DNA of 64,000 nt from assembly GCA_040216635.1 (NCBI GenBank), contig JAVJOU010000021.1:186001-250000 (forward strand). Reading direction: 5' to 3'. Made by a program: the position numbers and the translations under genes. The notes below the pieces were generated by a model. That model was not told where the DNA came from and made no database searches. It was given only the letters and a program-made list of their open reading frames with translations. The number at the start of each line of letters is the position of its first letter. The stretch's first letter is position 1. Below, one piece after another: positions 18,299 through 25,767 of the stretch. Source of the DNA: UBA1479 sp040216635. GTDB taxonomy: Bacteria > Pseudomonadota > Alphaproteobacteria > Rhodospirillales > Casp-alpha2.

Positions 18299-18676
18299 TC
18301 ACTTGCCCCGGTAGATACAACCGGTGACACCGTTTTCACGGATTTCGATCTCGCTAAGCCCTTGAAGATGAGTCGATATTCTGTCCCACAGCCAAATCGC
18401 GATGTTTTCCGTGGTGGGGTTTTCCAGGCCGGGAACTTCGTTCAGATAATGATGGTCGATGTCCGCCAAGACGGGCTCGACCGTGGCCGCGACCTCGGCG
18501 AAATCGATCACCCAGCCTTCCGATTCGCGCACCGGGCCCGTCACGGCGACACGCAGCAAAAAAGTATTCCCGTGCAGGCGCGAACACATATGGCTTTCCG
18601 GCAGGCGCGGCAGACGCCGCGCGCTTTCAAAGGAAAAGCCGTGATAGACGGTCATTTGGTTGCTGGTATCGCTCAT
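18299..18676 (-). CDS. QueD-like 6-carboxy-tetrahydropterin synthase homologue A (two zinc His replaced)
   Basis: 125-residue PTPS/QueD family protein, very close in layout to E. coli QueD: GWVIDFAEV, DHHYLNEVPGLENPTTENIA, and the C-terminal Glu followed by GCIYRG. Against E. coli QueD, zinc ligand His16 corresponds to Arg20 (SARRLP) and His33 to Asn37 (HGN instead of HGH). His31 (His35), catalytic Cys27 (Cys31) and Asp70/His71 are kept. A canonical zinc site therefore cannot form. The start overlaps the stop of the second queD-like gene by four bases (ATGA), so the two proteins are made together. It may be an inactive partner, half of a mixed enzyme, or an enzyme with altered chemistry. Confidence 0.85.
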   Translation of the reverse strand: MSDTSNQMTVYHGFSFESARRLPRLPESHMCSRLHGNTFLLRVAVTGPVRESEGWVIDFAEVAATVEPVLADIDHHYLNEVPGLENPTTENIAIWLWDRISTHLQGLSEIEIRENGVTGCIYRGK

Positions 18677-19035
18677 GCCCCGTGCCCTTCCGCCCGGCAT
18701 CCCACGTTGGGGTTTTCCCAAAGATCGACCGTCACCCGCCCCGGCAGATGGGGCGCCAGACGGTCCTTGAGGAAACGGCACAGGTTTTCCGTCGACGGAT
18801 TGTCCAACCCCGGCAGGTCGTTCAGATAGCGATGATCGACCACGGCCAGGACCGCATCGATTTCGCGTTTCAAGTCCGCCGGGTCCATGATCCAACCCGC
18901 ATCCGCGTCACGGTCGGCCGTCACCCGCACCGTTCCGTTGAACGTATGCCCGTGCAGCACCGCCGCCGGATGCTTATCACCCACATTGGGCAGGCGCTGG
19001 GCCGCGACAAAGGAGAAATCCATAAACCGTTCCAT
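18673..19035 (-). CDS. QueD-like homologue B (catalytic Cys and first zinc His replaced)
   Basis: 120-residue PTPS/QueD family protein, the upstream partner of homologue A. It keeps the LHGH zinc pair (His28, His30), GWIMDPADL, DHRYLNDLPGLDNPSTENL and the C-terminal Glu before NPNVGC. E. coli His16 is Gln13 here (AAQRLP), and catalytic Cys27 is Ala24 (KHPAAVLHGH). It therefore has complementary losses to homologue A. Start at ATG 19033-19035 gives the usual short N-terminus. The two are the only QueD candidates among the queuosine genes of this window. Whether a canonical QueD exists elsewhere in the genome is unknown. Confidence 0.85.
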   Translation of the reverse strand: MERFMDFSFVAAQRLPNVGDKHPAAVLHGHTFNGTVRVTADRDADAGWIMDPADLKREIDAVLAVVDHRYLNDLPGLDNPSTENLCRFLKDRLAPHLPGRVTVDLWENPNVGCRAEGHGA

Positions 19036-19231
19036 GGCCGCGTTTCCTAGAGCATTCGGCGGACGGATGAAAGCCCGAAGGCGTTGTACATCGGGCAATC
19101 CTTGCAGGCATACCGGGACGGGCCCAAATTATCCGTATCGCGCAATGCGGCATGATGCGATGCTTTCGATTATGCTTATATAGCACTGAACACCGCAAAG
19201 CCTGCGTCCACGGATCGAAAAGGGAATAGCC

Positions 19232-19549
19232 ATGAGCCTCGGCGAAAAGATGAAGCCCGTTCTGGAAGAACGCATGGCACTTCTGAAACAGGAAATCACC
19301 GAAATCGACAGCACCTTGCGCGAGCCGGACAGCAAGGATTTCGAGGAACGCGCCACCGAGAACGAGGGCGACGAGGTTCTGGAAGACCTGGGCAATGCGG
19401 CGCTGACCGAGATCGCCCAGATCAAATCCGCCCTGGACCGGATCGAAGCCGGGACCTACGGCGAATGCGTGACCTGCGGTAACGATATCCCCCCGGCCCG
19501 GCTTGAAGCCGTGCCGCACGCGGCGCAATGCATCAAATGCGCGACCTAG
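19232..19549 (+). CDS. TraR/DksA family zinc-finger regulator
   Basis: 105 residues. A helical N-terminal half (KPVLEERMALLKQEITEID) carries an acidic segment ENEGDEVLEDLGNAAL that could be the coiled-coil tip. A C4 zinc finger follows (CVTCGNDIPPARLEAVPHA, then CIKC). Family members bind the secondary channel of RNA polymerase and alter promoter response. It is shorter than DksA itself. An AT-rich segment with TATATAG about 50 bases upstream is the likely promoter region. Confidence 0.88.
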   Translation: MSLGEKMKPVLEERMALLKQEITEIDSTLREPDSKDFEERATENEGDEVLEDLGNAALTEIAQIKSALDRIEAGTYGECVTCGNDIPPARLEAVPHAAQCIKCAT

Positions 19550-19561
19550 GCGTTATTCCCT

Positions 19562-19996
19562 TTACGCATTATAGGCCCGGCCGAACATTCCCTGACTGAG
19601 CGTGACCGCGATCCGTTCCGCGCGGTCGATAAAGACACGGGCGATATCCGGCGGGCAGACATCCCGCGCCGCATGCCGAAACAGATCGAGCCATCGGTAG
19701 AAATGGTCCGGGCCCACATCCGACAAGGCCTTGTGCATGGGCATGGGCTGGCCCTTGTACCGCCCCGACATCAAAGTCACCGACGACCAGAACGCCATCA
19801 TGGTCTGCAGGTGCGGCTCCCAATCCGTGGGGATGACGCGCTGAAAGACCGGGCCCAATTGGGCATCGGCGCGCACAGCATCGTAAAAATGACGCACAAG
19901 GCGTTCGATCATATGTTCGTCGATGCCCGGGTGAAGGGGCATGCGCAGGGGAATGCGCGGTGAAGGCTGGTCGTCGGATATGGGGGATTGGGGCAT
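19562..19996 (-). CDS. Group III truncated haemoglobin
   Basis: 144 residues. Globin helices are visible: IERLVRHFYDAVRADAQLGP (B/C region), WEPHLQTMMAFWSSVTLMSG (E helix, with Tyr-Lys-Gly-Gln in the RYKGQPMPMHKAL stretch) and a candidate proximal His in PMPMHKAL. Group III members are linked to nitric oxide or oxygen handling. The ATG at 19994-19996 is preferred: an in-frame ATG seven codons upstream lies inside the palindromic operator. A promoter TTGATC-17-TAATAA with an overlapping NsrR-like palindrome lies upstream, which fits nitrosative-stress control. Confidence 0.85.
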   Translation of the reverse strand: MPQSPISDDQPSPRIPLRMPLHPGIDEHMIERLVRHFYDAVRADAQLGPVFQRVIPTDWEPHLQTMMAFWSSVTLMSGRYKGQPMPMHKALSDVGPDHFYRWLDLFRHAARDVCPPDIARVFIDRAERIAVTLSQGMFGRAYNA

Positions 19997-20012
19997 GGGA
20001 TCGACCTTATTT

Positions 20013-20035
20013 AACATGTATAAATTTTACATGTT
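20013..20035 (-). promoter_or_regulatory. NsrR-like 11-1-11 palindrome (operator)
   Basis: Left half AACATGTATAA, one central base, right half TTTTACATGTT; the halves match as inverted repeats at 10 of 11 positions. Size and layout match the known NsrR consensus (ATGNATTT-type dyad). It overlaps the last two bases of the -10 element and the transcription start of the truncated haemoglobin gene, a typical repressor position. No other copy was noticed in this window. Confidence 0.6.
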
Positions 20036-20062
20036 ATTAGCAATTCCCGCGCCCAAGATCAA
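20034..20062 (-). promoter_or_regulatory. Sigma70-type promoter of the truncated haemoglobin gene
   Basis: Reading on the minus strand, TTGATC (20057-20062), a 17-base spacer, then TAATAA (20034-20039). The 5' leader would be about 30 bases, mostly filled by the palindromic operator. Confidence 0.55.
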
Positions 20063-20091
20063 TAAGGAACGGCTGAATAAGCCTGGGGAAG

Positions 20092-20121
20092 GACGTGCCC
20101 GCCGCCGGTGACGGGCACGTC
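20092..20121 (-). terminator. Hairpin downstream of the iorAB genes
   Basis: Perfect 10-bp inverted repeat GACGTGCCCG / CGGGCACGTC with a 10-base loop, 18 bases past the iorB stop. There is no clean T-tract, so it may be a GC-rich terminator or 3' stabiliser. Confidence 0.55.
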
Positions 20122-20139
20122 AAATCCATGCATTCGGGT

Positions 20140-22347
20140 CTATGACTGCATTCCACGCGCCATGGGCAGCTTGGTGATCAGGCGTCCCGTGGCCTTGCGC
20201 ACGGCATTCGCCACGGCGGGGCCGATCGAGGGTACGCCCGGCTCGCCCACACCCGTGGGCGGTTCGGCCGAGGGTACGATATGGACTTCCACGCGGGGCA
20301 TGGCGCTGATGCGCAGCGGCGTATAGGTGTCGTAGTTCCCCTGCTCGACCGCGCCGCCGTCGGCCAAGGTCAGTTCCTCGGCCAGGATCGCGCCCAGGCC
20401 GAAGCCGGTCCCGCCTTCGATCTGGGCCTTGATCACATCGGGGTTCACGGCCGTGCCGCAATCCACCGCCGCGACCACCCGATGCACCCGGATGTCCCCG
20501 CCGTCGACCGACACTTCGGCGACATGGGCGACGAAGGAATGGAAGCTTTCATGAACGGCAAGGCCCATGAAGCGGCCCTTGGCCAGGGGTTTGCCCCATC
20601 CGGCCTTTTCCGCCGCCAGGCGCAGCACCGCCGCATGACGCGGATGGTTCTTCAACAACGCCAGGCGGAAATCGAGCGGATCCTTGCCCGCCGCCGCCGC
20701 GACTTCGTCCAAGAAGCATTCCGTCGCATAGGCCGTATGGGTCGAGCCCACGGCCCGCCACCACAGCGGCGTGACACCCGTTTCCATGGTGGTCAGGCCG
20801 ACATCCATGTTCGGGATGGCATAGGGCAGGTTGGATGCCCCTTCGACCGAGGTCTGGTCGATGCCGTCCTTGATCAGTCCCTGAAACGGCGTGCCGGCGA
20901 CGATCGATTGCCCGACGATATGATGCTGCCAGGCGACCAGATTCCCGGCCCCGTCGATCCCGGCCTTGAGTTGATGCACATAGGCCGGGCGATACCGCCC
21001 GCCGCGCATGTCGTTCTCACGCGTCCACTGCACCTTGACCGGAGCCTTGAAACCGATGGCCTTGGCGATCATCACCGCTTCGGCGACGACGTCCCCGTCG
21101 GGCGTGGCGCGGCGGCCGAACCCGCCGCCGACCTTCATGATGTGCATGGTGACCTGTTCCGGTTTGACCCCGGCGATCCCGGCGGCCATGCCTTGGTACA
21201 GACCGGGCAACTGGTGACCGCCCCAGACTTCGAGCGTGCCGTCGGCGTTCCTGCGCGCCACGGCGTTAAGCGGCTCCATCGCCGCATGAGCCAGATAGGG
21301 AAATTCGAACGTCGCATCGACCGTCCTCACCGCAGCCGCCAAGGCTTTGGAGGCATCCCCTTCCTTGCGGGCGACCGCCTGCGGTTTACCCGCCGCACGG
21401 TTCCGGTATTCGATCAGGATCGCCGCCGAGCCCCGGGTTTCGGCCTTGGATTCATCCCAGGTCACGGTGACCGCATCACGGGCCGCCAGGGCCGCCCACA
21501 TGTGTTCACCGACCACGGCGATGCCGCGCGGAATTTCGACCACGTCGACAACGCCCTTCATGGCCTTGGCCTTGGCTGCATCGAAGGATTTGACGGTCGC
21601 GCCGAACTTGGGCGGATGGATCATCACCGCCGTCAGCATGCCCGGCAGTTTCACATCGATGGTGAAATCATGGGTGCCGTCGGTCTTGGCCCGGCTGTCG
21701 TACCGGCGCAGGTCCGGATTGCCGATCAGGGTCCAATCATTGCGGCCTTTAAGAGGAACGTCCTGCGGCACGGGCATTTTCGCCGCCTTGGCCGCCATGT
21801 CGCCGAACCCGGCAACCTTCCCGCTTCCATGGGACAGCTTGCCGTCCTTGACCGATATCTCCCCGGCGGGAACCTTCCATTCCCGGGCAGCGGCTTCCGT
21901 CAACATGATGCGGGCAGCAGCACCTGCCTTGCGGTAACGATCGAACGACGTGGTCATGGACGATGAACCGCCCGTGCCCTGCACCGCACCGCCCCAGGCA
22001 AGGTTGCCGTAGAGTTTCAGATCACCCGTCGCCCCAACGACTGTGATCTGGTCCCAGGCGGCACCCAGTTCTTCGTTCACCAGGGTGGCGATCCCGTTGT
22101 AGGCCCCCTGCCCCATATCGAACTGCGACGACAGCACGGTGACCTTGCCGTCAGCCGCGATGCGGATATAGGCATCGAAGGGGGCGGGGGCCGTCGACAC
22201 CGCCGCACCGCCGGCGGCGCGCACCGGGGCCGCGCCATAGCCGATAACGAACGCCCCGGCAGCCGCAGCCGACGCGACAAGAAACGAGCGGCGGGTGGTT
22301 TTCACGGACCCGGCCGCATTGATCTGTTCAAGAATTCTGGGCAGCAT
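20140..22347 (-). CDS. iorB: Molybdopterin-binding large subunit, isoquinoline 1-oxidoreductase beta type
   Basis: 735-residue xanthine-dehydrogenase-family subunit carrying the molybdenum cofactor. A twin-arginine signal (TTRRSFLVASAAAAGAFVIGYG) precedes the mature chain, so the complex is probably exported folded to the periplasm. Recognisable segments are FDMGQGAYNGIATLVNEEL, KVGGGFGRRATPDGDVVAEA and the C-terminal GVGEPGVPSIGPAVANAV with the active-site Glu. The 2Fe-2S subunit gene ends two bases upstream. Family enzymes hydroxylate N-heterocycles or oxidise aldehydes; the substrate here is unknown. I see no cytochrome c subunit gene next to it. Confidence 0.9.
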   Translation of the reverse strand: MLPRILEQINAAGSVKTTRRSFLVASAAAAGAFVIGYGAAPVRAAGGAAVSTAPAPFDAYIRIAADGKVTVLSSQFDMGQGAYNGIATLVNEELGAAWDQITVVGATGDLKLYGNLAWGGAVQGTGGSSSMTTSFDRYRKAGAAARIMLTEAAAREWKVPAGEISVKDGKLSHGSGKVAGFGDMAAKAAKMPVPQDVPLKGRNDWTLIGNPDLRRYDSRAKTDGTHDFTIDVKLPGMLTAVMIHPPKFGATVKSFDAAKAKAMKGVVDVVEIPRGIAVVGEHMWAALAARDAVTVTWDESKAETRGSAAILIEYRNRAAGKPQAVARKEGDASKALAAAVRTVDATFEFPYLAHAAMEPLNAVARRNADGTLEVWGGHQLPGLYQGMAAGIAGVKPEQVTMHIMKVGGGFGRRATPDGDVVAEAVMIAKAIGFKAPVKVQWTRENDMRGGRYRPAYVHQLKAGIDGAGNLVAWQHHIVGQSIVAGTPFQGLIKDGIDQTSVEGASNLPYAIPNMDVGLTTMETGVTPLWWRAVGSTHTAYATECFLDEVAAAAGKDPLDFRLALLKNHPRHAAVLRLAAEKAGWGKPLAKGRFMGLAVHESFHSFVAHVAEVSVDGGDIRVHRVVAAVDCGTAVNPDVIKAQIEGGTGFGLGAILAEELTLADGGAVEQGNYDTYTPLRISAMPRVEVHIVPSAEPPTGVGEPGVPSIGPAVANAVRKATGRLITKLPMARGMQS

Positions 22348-22349
22348 GA

Positions 22350-22808
22350 TCAGGCCTCCAACCGGCGGGCGGCTTCGTGAACGCCGGCCCGAATACGGTG
22401 ATAGGTCGCGCAGCGGCAGAGATTTCCGTCCAGCGCCGCATCGATGTCGTCATCCGTCGGTTTGGGCGTTTCCGACAACAAGGCCACGGCGGCCATGACT
22501 TGGCCCGACTGACAGTATCCGCATTGCGGTACATCCATATCGGTCCAGACCTGACGGACCGTTTCCGCGACCTTGCCGCCGATCCCTTCGATGGTGGTGA
22601 TTTTCACCCCATCCAGATCCCCGACAAAGGTTTGGCAGGACCGGGTCGGCTGACCGTCCAGATGGACCGTGCAGGCACCGCACAGCGCCTGACCGCATCC
22701 GAATTTGGTACCCGTCAGCCCGACAAGGTCACGGATCGCCCACAATAAAGGCATGTCACCCGGCGCATCGATCTGGTGATCGATGCCGTTGATGTTCAGT
22801 TTCGGCAT
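22350..22808 (-). CDS. iorA: (2Fe-2S)-binding small subunit, isoquinoline 1-oxidoreductase alpha type
   Basis: 152 residues with two 2Fe-2S sites. The N-terminal ferredoxin-like site is in KFGCGQALCGACTVHLDGQ with a later Cys in RSCQTF; the C-terminal helical site has QCGYCQSGQVMAA and CRCATY. It transfers electrons from the molybdenum site of the large subunit encoded immediately downstream. Start ATG at 22806-22808 gives MPKLNINGIDHQ, the normal N-terminus. It has no signal peptide of its own, so it would be exported with the Tat-tagged partner. About 160 bases of upstream DNA hold the operon promoter. Confidence 0.92.
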   Translation of the reverse strand: MPKLNINGIDHQIDAPGDMPLLWAIRDLVGLTGTKFGCGQALCGACTVHLDGQPTRSCQTFVGDLDGVKITTIEGIGGKVAETVRQVWTDMDVPQCGYCQSGQVMAAVALLSETPKPTDDDIDAALDGNLCRCATYHRIRAGVHEAARRLEA

Positions 22809-22970
22809 TTTTGACTTCCCTATTAGCATTTCATGCTGTCCTCAACCGCGCCCCCTGTGGCGCCGTGCCGGGCTTCACCCAACAGCAGAACAGCTATTCT
22901 GATTTGACCCGTCTCAGATGGTCTTTTGATCCGTCCCGATCAAGTTACAACTGGGTAAAAAATCACCGGA

Positions 22971-23606
22971 TCAGGGAATGCCCAGCAGTTTATGGGTCTG
23001 CAGCGAAAGCCCCCATTTCGGATGGGCGAGGCAATAATCCAGGGCCGCCTTGGTATTGGCCGCACGGTCGGGCCCGTCCATGGGCTGCAGCAGAAAGCGG
23101 CCGAATTCCCAGGCCTCATACTCTTCCGGCGCGGCGCCGTCTTGGGGGAAGACCAGCTTCAATTCGTCCCCGCGCCGCTGCACCACATCGGTTCCGGCCT
23201 TGGGGCTGACACAGACCCAATCCAGGCCTTCCGGTACCGGGATCGTGCCGTTGGTTTCCACGGCCACTTGGAAGCCCGCATCGTGCAGGGCCTCGATCAA
23301 GGCACCATCGACCTGCAGCAGTGGCTCGCCCCCGGTGCAGACGACCAGGGGCACACCGCCCCCGGGCGCAGGCCAAGCGGCCGCCACCGCCCCGGCCAGG
23401 CTGGGGGCGTCCTTGAACGCCCCGCCGCCGGGGCCGTCCGTGCCGATGAAGTCCGTGTCGCAGAACCGGCATTGGGCATCGGCCCGGTCCTGTTCCCGCC
23501 CCGACCACAGATTACAGCCGGCGAAGCGCAGGAACACCGCCGGGCGCCCGGCCTGTGCACCTTCACCCTGCAGGGTGAAATAGATTTCCTTAACGCTATA
23601 GGTCAT
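22971..23606 (-). CDS. queE: QueE, 7-carboxy-7-deazaguanine synthase
   Basis: Radical SAM enzyme converting 6-carboxytetrahydropterin to 7-carboxy-7-deazaguanine, 211 residues. The cluster-binding motif is the expanded C-x14-C-x2-C form (the first Cys in FAGCNLWSG, the pair in CRFCDTDF), as known for one QueE subgroup. It begins MTYSVKEIYFTLQGEGAQAG. Other conserved stretches are VCTGGEPLLQ, VAVETNGTIPVPEGLDWVCV and SPKAG. Start ATG at 23604-23606; the upstream extension lacks family residues. It acts directly after the QueD step, so its presence means the pathway is expected to be complete. Confidence 0.96.
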   Translation of the reverse strand: MTYSVKEIYFTLQGEGAQAGRPAVFLRFAGCNLWSGREQDRADAQCRFCDTDFIGTDGPGGGAFKDAPSLAGAVAAAWPAPGGGVPLVVCTGGEPLLQVDGALIEALHDAGFQVAVETNGTIPVPEGLDWVCVSPKAGTDVVQRRGDELKLVFPQDGAAPEEYEAWEFGRFLLQPMDGPDRAANTKAALDYCLAHPKWGLSLQTHKLLGIP

Positions 23607-23774
23607 TGCCTGAAGTCTTTGTCCGTCTTGCCGCCAGCGCCGCACCGGTGATGCCTTCCTATACGCCCTTGCTGCGAATAATTCCAAATTTTGTGATCCT
23701 GGTCACGGACCGCACCCCCCGCTCCCGGTATCTTAGGAAAATCTGATCTTCTCCATTTTGATTGGGAGATGACC

Positions 23775-23888
23775 ATGCCTGATATTAAGTCTTCCACCCT
23801 TCGCAAGATTCTTAACGCGCTGCTTTTGGGCCTGGGCGCGTTGGTTTGTCTGGCGCTCGGCCTGTCTTCGGGCGGCACCGGATTCTAG
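23775..23888 (+). CDS. 37-residue single-helix membrane peptide
   Basis: A short frame that starts at ATG 23775, with GGGAG about seven bases upstream, and ends at TAG 23886-23888. It encodes MPDIKSSTLRKILNALLLG, then a hydrophobic run (LGALVCLALGL) and a polar tail (SSGGTGF). One transmembrane helix with positive residues before it is predicted. It lies between the divergent-looking queE and the convergent queC, and ends one base before the queC stop region. No known family. A good ribosome site and bacterial-peptide layout make it plausible. Confidence 0.45.
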   Translation: MPDIKSSTLRKILNALLLGLGALVCLALGLSSGGTGF

Positions 23889-23889
23889 T

Positions 23890-24612
23890 TTAAACAGCGT
23901 AGCCCGTAGGATCGGAAACACCGGCCTCGGCAAAGCCTTTTTTGCGCAACTGACAGGAATCGCACCGCCCGCAATGAAGCGGCGCGCCCCCCGGGGCCGG
24001 ATGCGGGTCATAGCAGCTCCAGGTCAGGCCGTAATCCACGCCCAGCGCTTGGCCCGTCTTGATGATGTCCGCCTTGGTCATGTCCATCAGCGGCGCCTGG
24101 ATCCGAAACACCCCGTCCGCACCGCTTTCCATGGCTTCGACCCCTTCCTTGGTCGCCAGATTGGCCAAGCGTTCGAAGGCCTGGATGAAATCGGGACGGC
24201 AGTCGGGATATCCGGAATAATCCAGCGCGTTGACCCCGATGAAAATGTCCCGCGCCCCGCCCGTTTCGGCCAGCGCCAGGGCATGGGCCAGAAAGATCGT
24301 GTTACGCGCCGGCACGTAGGTGACGGGGATGCCGTCGGCCATGTCTTCGGCGGCGCGGTCCTTGGGCACGTCGATATCGGCGGTCAGGGCCGACCCGCCG
24401 TATACGGACAAATCGATCTCGGCCACGGCATGGCGCGCGGCCCCCATTTCATCGGCGATGCGCGCGGCCGCATCCAGTTCGACCGAATGGCGCTGCCCAT
24501 AGCGGAAAGAAAGGGTCAGAACCCGATATCCCCGGTCCCGCGCAATCGCGCAGACGGTCGCGGAATCCAGCCCGCCCGATAAAAGCACAACCGCCGTATC
24601 GCCGCTTACCAC
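23890..24612 (-). CDS. queC: QueC, 7-cyano-7-deazaguanine synthase
   Basis: ATP-dependent enzyme converting 7-carboxy-7-deazaguanine to preQ0, 240 residues, normal length. It has the PP-loop ATPase motif LLSGGLDSATVCAIA, then YVPARNTIFLAHALALAE and VNALDYSGYPDCRPDFI. The C-terminal zinc site uses a Cys in SCYDP together with HCGRCDSCQLRK. It is divergent from queG, with about 75 bases between the two coding starts. Product flows to QueF encoded at 16.7 kb. Confidence 0.96.
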   Translation of the reverse strand: MVSGDTAVVLLSGGLDSATVCAIARDRGYRVLTLSFRYGQRHSVELDAAARIADEMGAARHAVAEIDLSVYGGSALTADIDVPKDRAAEDMADGIPVTYVPARNTIFLAHALALAETGGARDIFIGVNALDYSGYPDCRPDFIQAFERLANLATKEGVEAMESGADGVFRIQAPLMDMTKADIIKTGQALGVDYGLTWSCYDPHPAPGGAPLHCGRCDSCQLRKKGFAEAGVSDPTGYAV

Positions 24613-24687
24613 GGATCGTTCTCCAATTTTCAGCCTGTGTTATTGTCTGCCTCCCTAGCATATCGCGGCGGCGCGGACGAGAACCGG

Positions 24688-25767
24688 ATGACCCCTGATC
24701 TTCAACATGACCTGAAACAGCGCCTGGCCGAAGAAGCCCGTGCATTGGGGTTCGACGCGATCGGCATCACCGATGCACGGGCCGCGCCCAAGGACCGCCA
24801 AGCGTTGGAAAAGTTCCTAAAAGCCGGTCATCACGGCGGTATGGCCTGGATGGCGGACGGACCGCGCGGGGCCGTGCGCGGCGACCCTCAGGCCTTGATG
24901 CCGGGGGCGCGGACGGCCATCGTGCTGACCTGTAATTACGGCCCCGAAGCCGATCCCCTCCCCGCCCTGAATGAAAAAGACCGCGGCATCATCAGCGTCT
25001 ATGCCCGCGGCAAGGATTATCACGACGTCATCAAGAAACGCCTGAAACGTCTGGCCCGCTGGTTCCAGGCCGAAGCGGTCAAGGCCGGCACGGACGATGC
25101 GGACGTGAAAGTGTTCGTCGATACGGCCCCGCTGATGGAGAAGCCGCTCGCACAGCGCGCCGGGCTGGGATGGCAGGGTAAGCATTCCAACCTGGTGTCG
25201 AAGTCCCATGGGTCCTGGGTGTTCCTGGGCGAAATCCTGACCTCGGTCGCCTTGCCCACCGACCTTCCTGAAGCGGACCATTGCGGGTCCTGCGACGCCT
25301 GCATGCGGGCCTGCCCGACCGATGCCTTCCCCGCGCCCTACCGCGTGGATGCGACCCGCTGCATCAGCTACCTGACGATCGAACACAAAGACCACATCGC
25401 GCCCGACCTGATGGCGGACATGGGTAACCGGATATACGGTTGCGACGATTGTCTGGCGGTCTGTCCCTGGAACAAGTTCGCGACCCCGTCGGACGAGCCG
25501 GCGTTCGCGACCCGCCCCGGCCTGGACGGCCCGAAGCTGGCCGATCTTGCCACGCTGGACGATGCCGCGTTCCGCGCCATGTTCGCGGGCTCGCCGGTCA
25601 AGCGGACGGGACGGGACCGGTTCGTGCGCAACGTGATGATCGCCGTCGGCAATTCAGGCGACGCGACATTGGCCCCCGCGGCCCGGGCCCTGACGGACGA
25701 TGTCTCGGACCTGGTCGCAACGGCCGCGCGCTGGGCCTGCGACAAACTGAAGGACACGGGAACTTAG
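24688..25767 (+). CDS. queG: QueG, epoxyqueuosine reductase (cobalamin-dependent)
   Basis: Final step of queuosine synthesis: reduction of epoxyqueuosine in tRNA. 359 residues from the ATG at 24688. Two ferredoxin-type clusters are present, CGSCDACMRACPTDAF and CDDCLAVCPWNKF with an extra Cys in DATRCISYLTIEH. The cobalamin-binding N-terminal domain contains LGFDAIGITDARAAPKD and a DTAPLMEKPLAQRAGLGWQG block. It overlaps the convergent zntB-like gene by four bases. Its B12 need agrees with the cobalamin-dependent NrdJ encoded later in the window. Confidence 0.95.
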   Translation: MTPDLQHDLKQRLAEEARALGFDAIGITDARAAPKDRQALEKFLKAGHHGGMAWMADGPRGAVRGDPQALMPGARTAIVLTCNYGPEADPLPALNEKDRGIISVYARGKDYHDVIKKRLKRLARWFQAEAVKAGTDDADVKVFVDTAPLMEKPLAQRAGLGWQGKHSNLVSKSHGSWVFLGEILTSVALPTDLPEADHCGSCDACMRACPTDAFPAPYRVDATRCISYLTIEHKDHIAPDLMADMGNRIYGCDDCLAVCPWNKFATPSDEPAFATRPGLDGPKLADLATLDDAAFRAMFAGSPVKRTGRDRFVRNVMIAVGNSGDATLAPAARALTDDVSDLVATAARWACDKLKDTGT

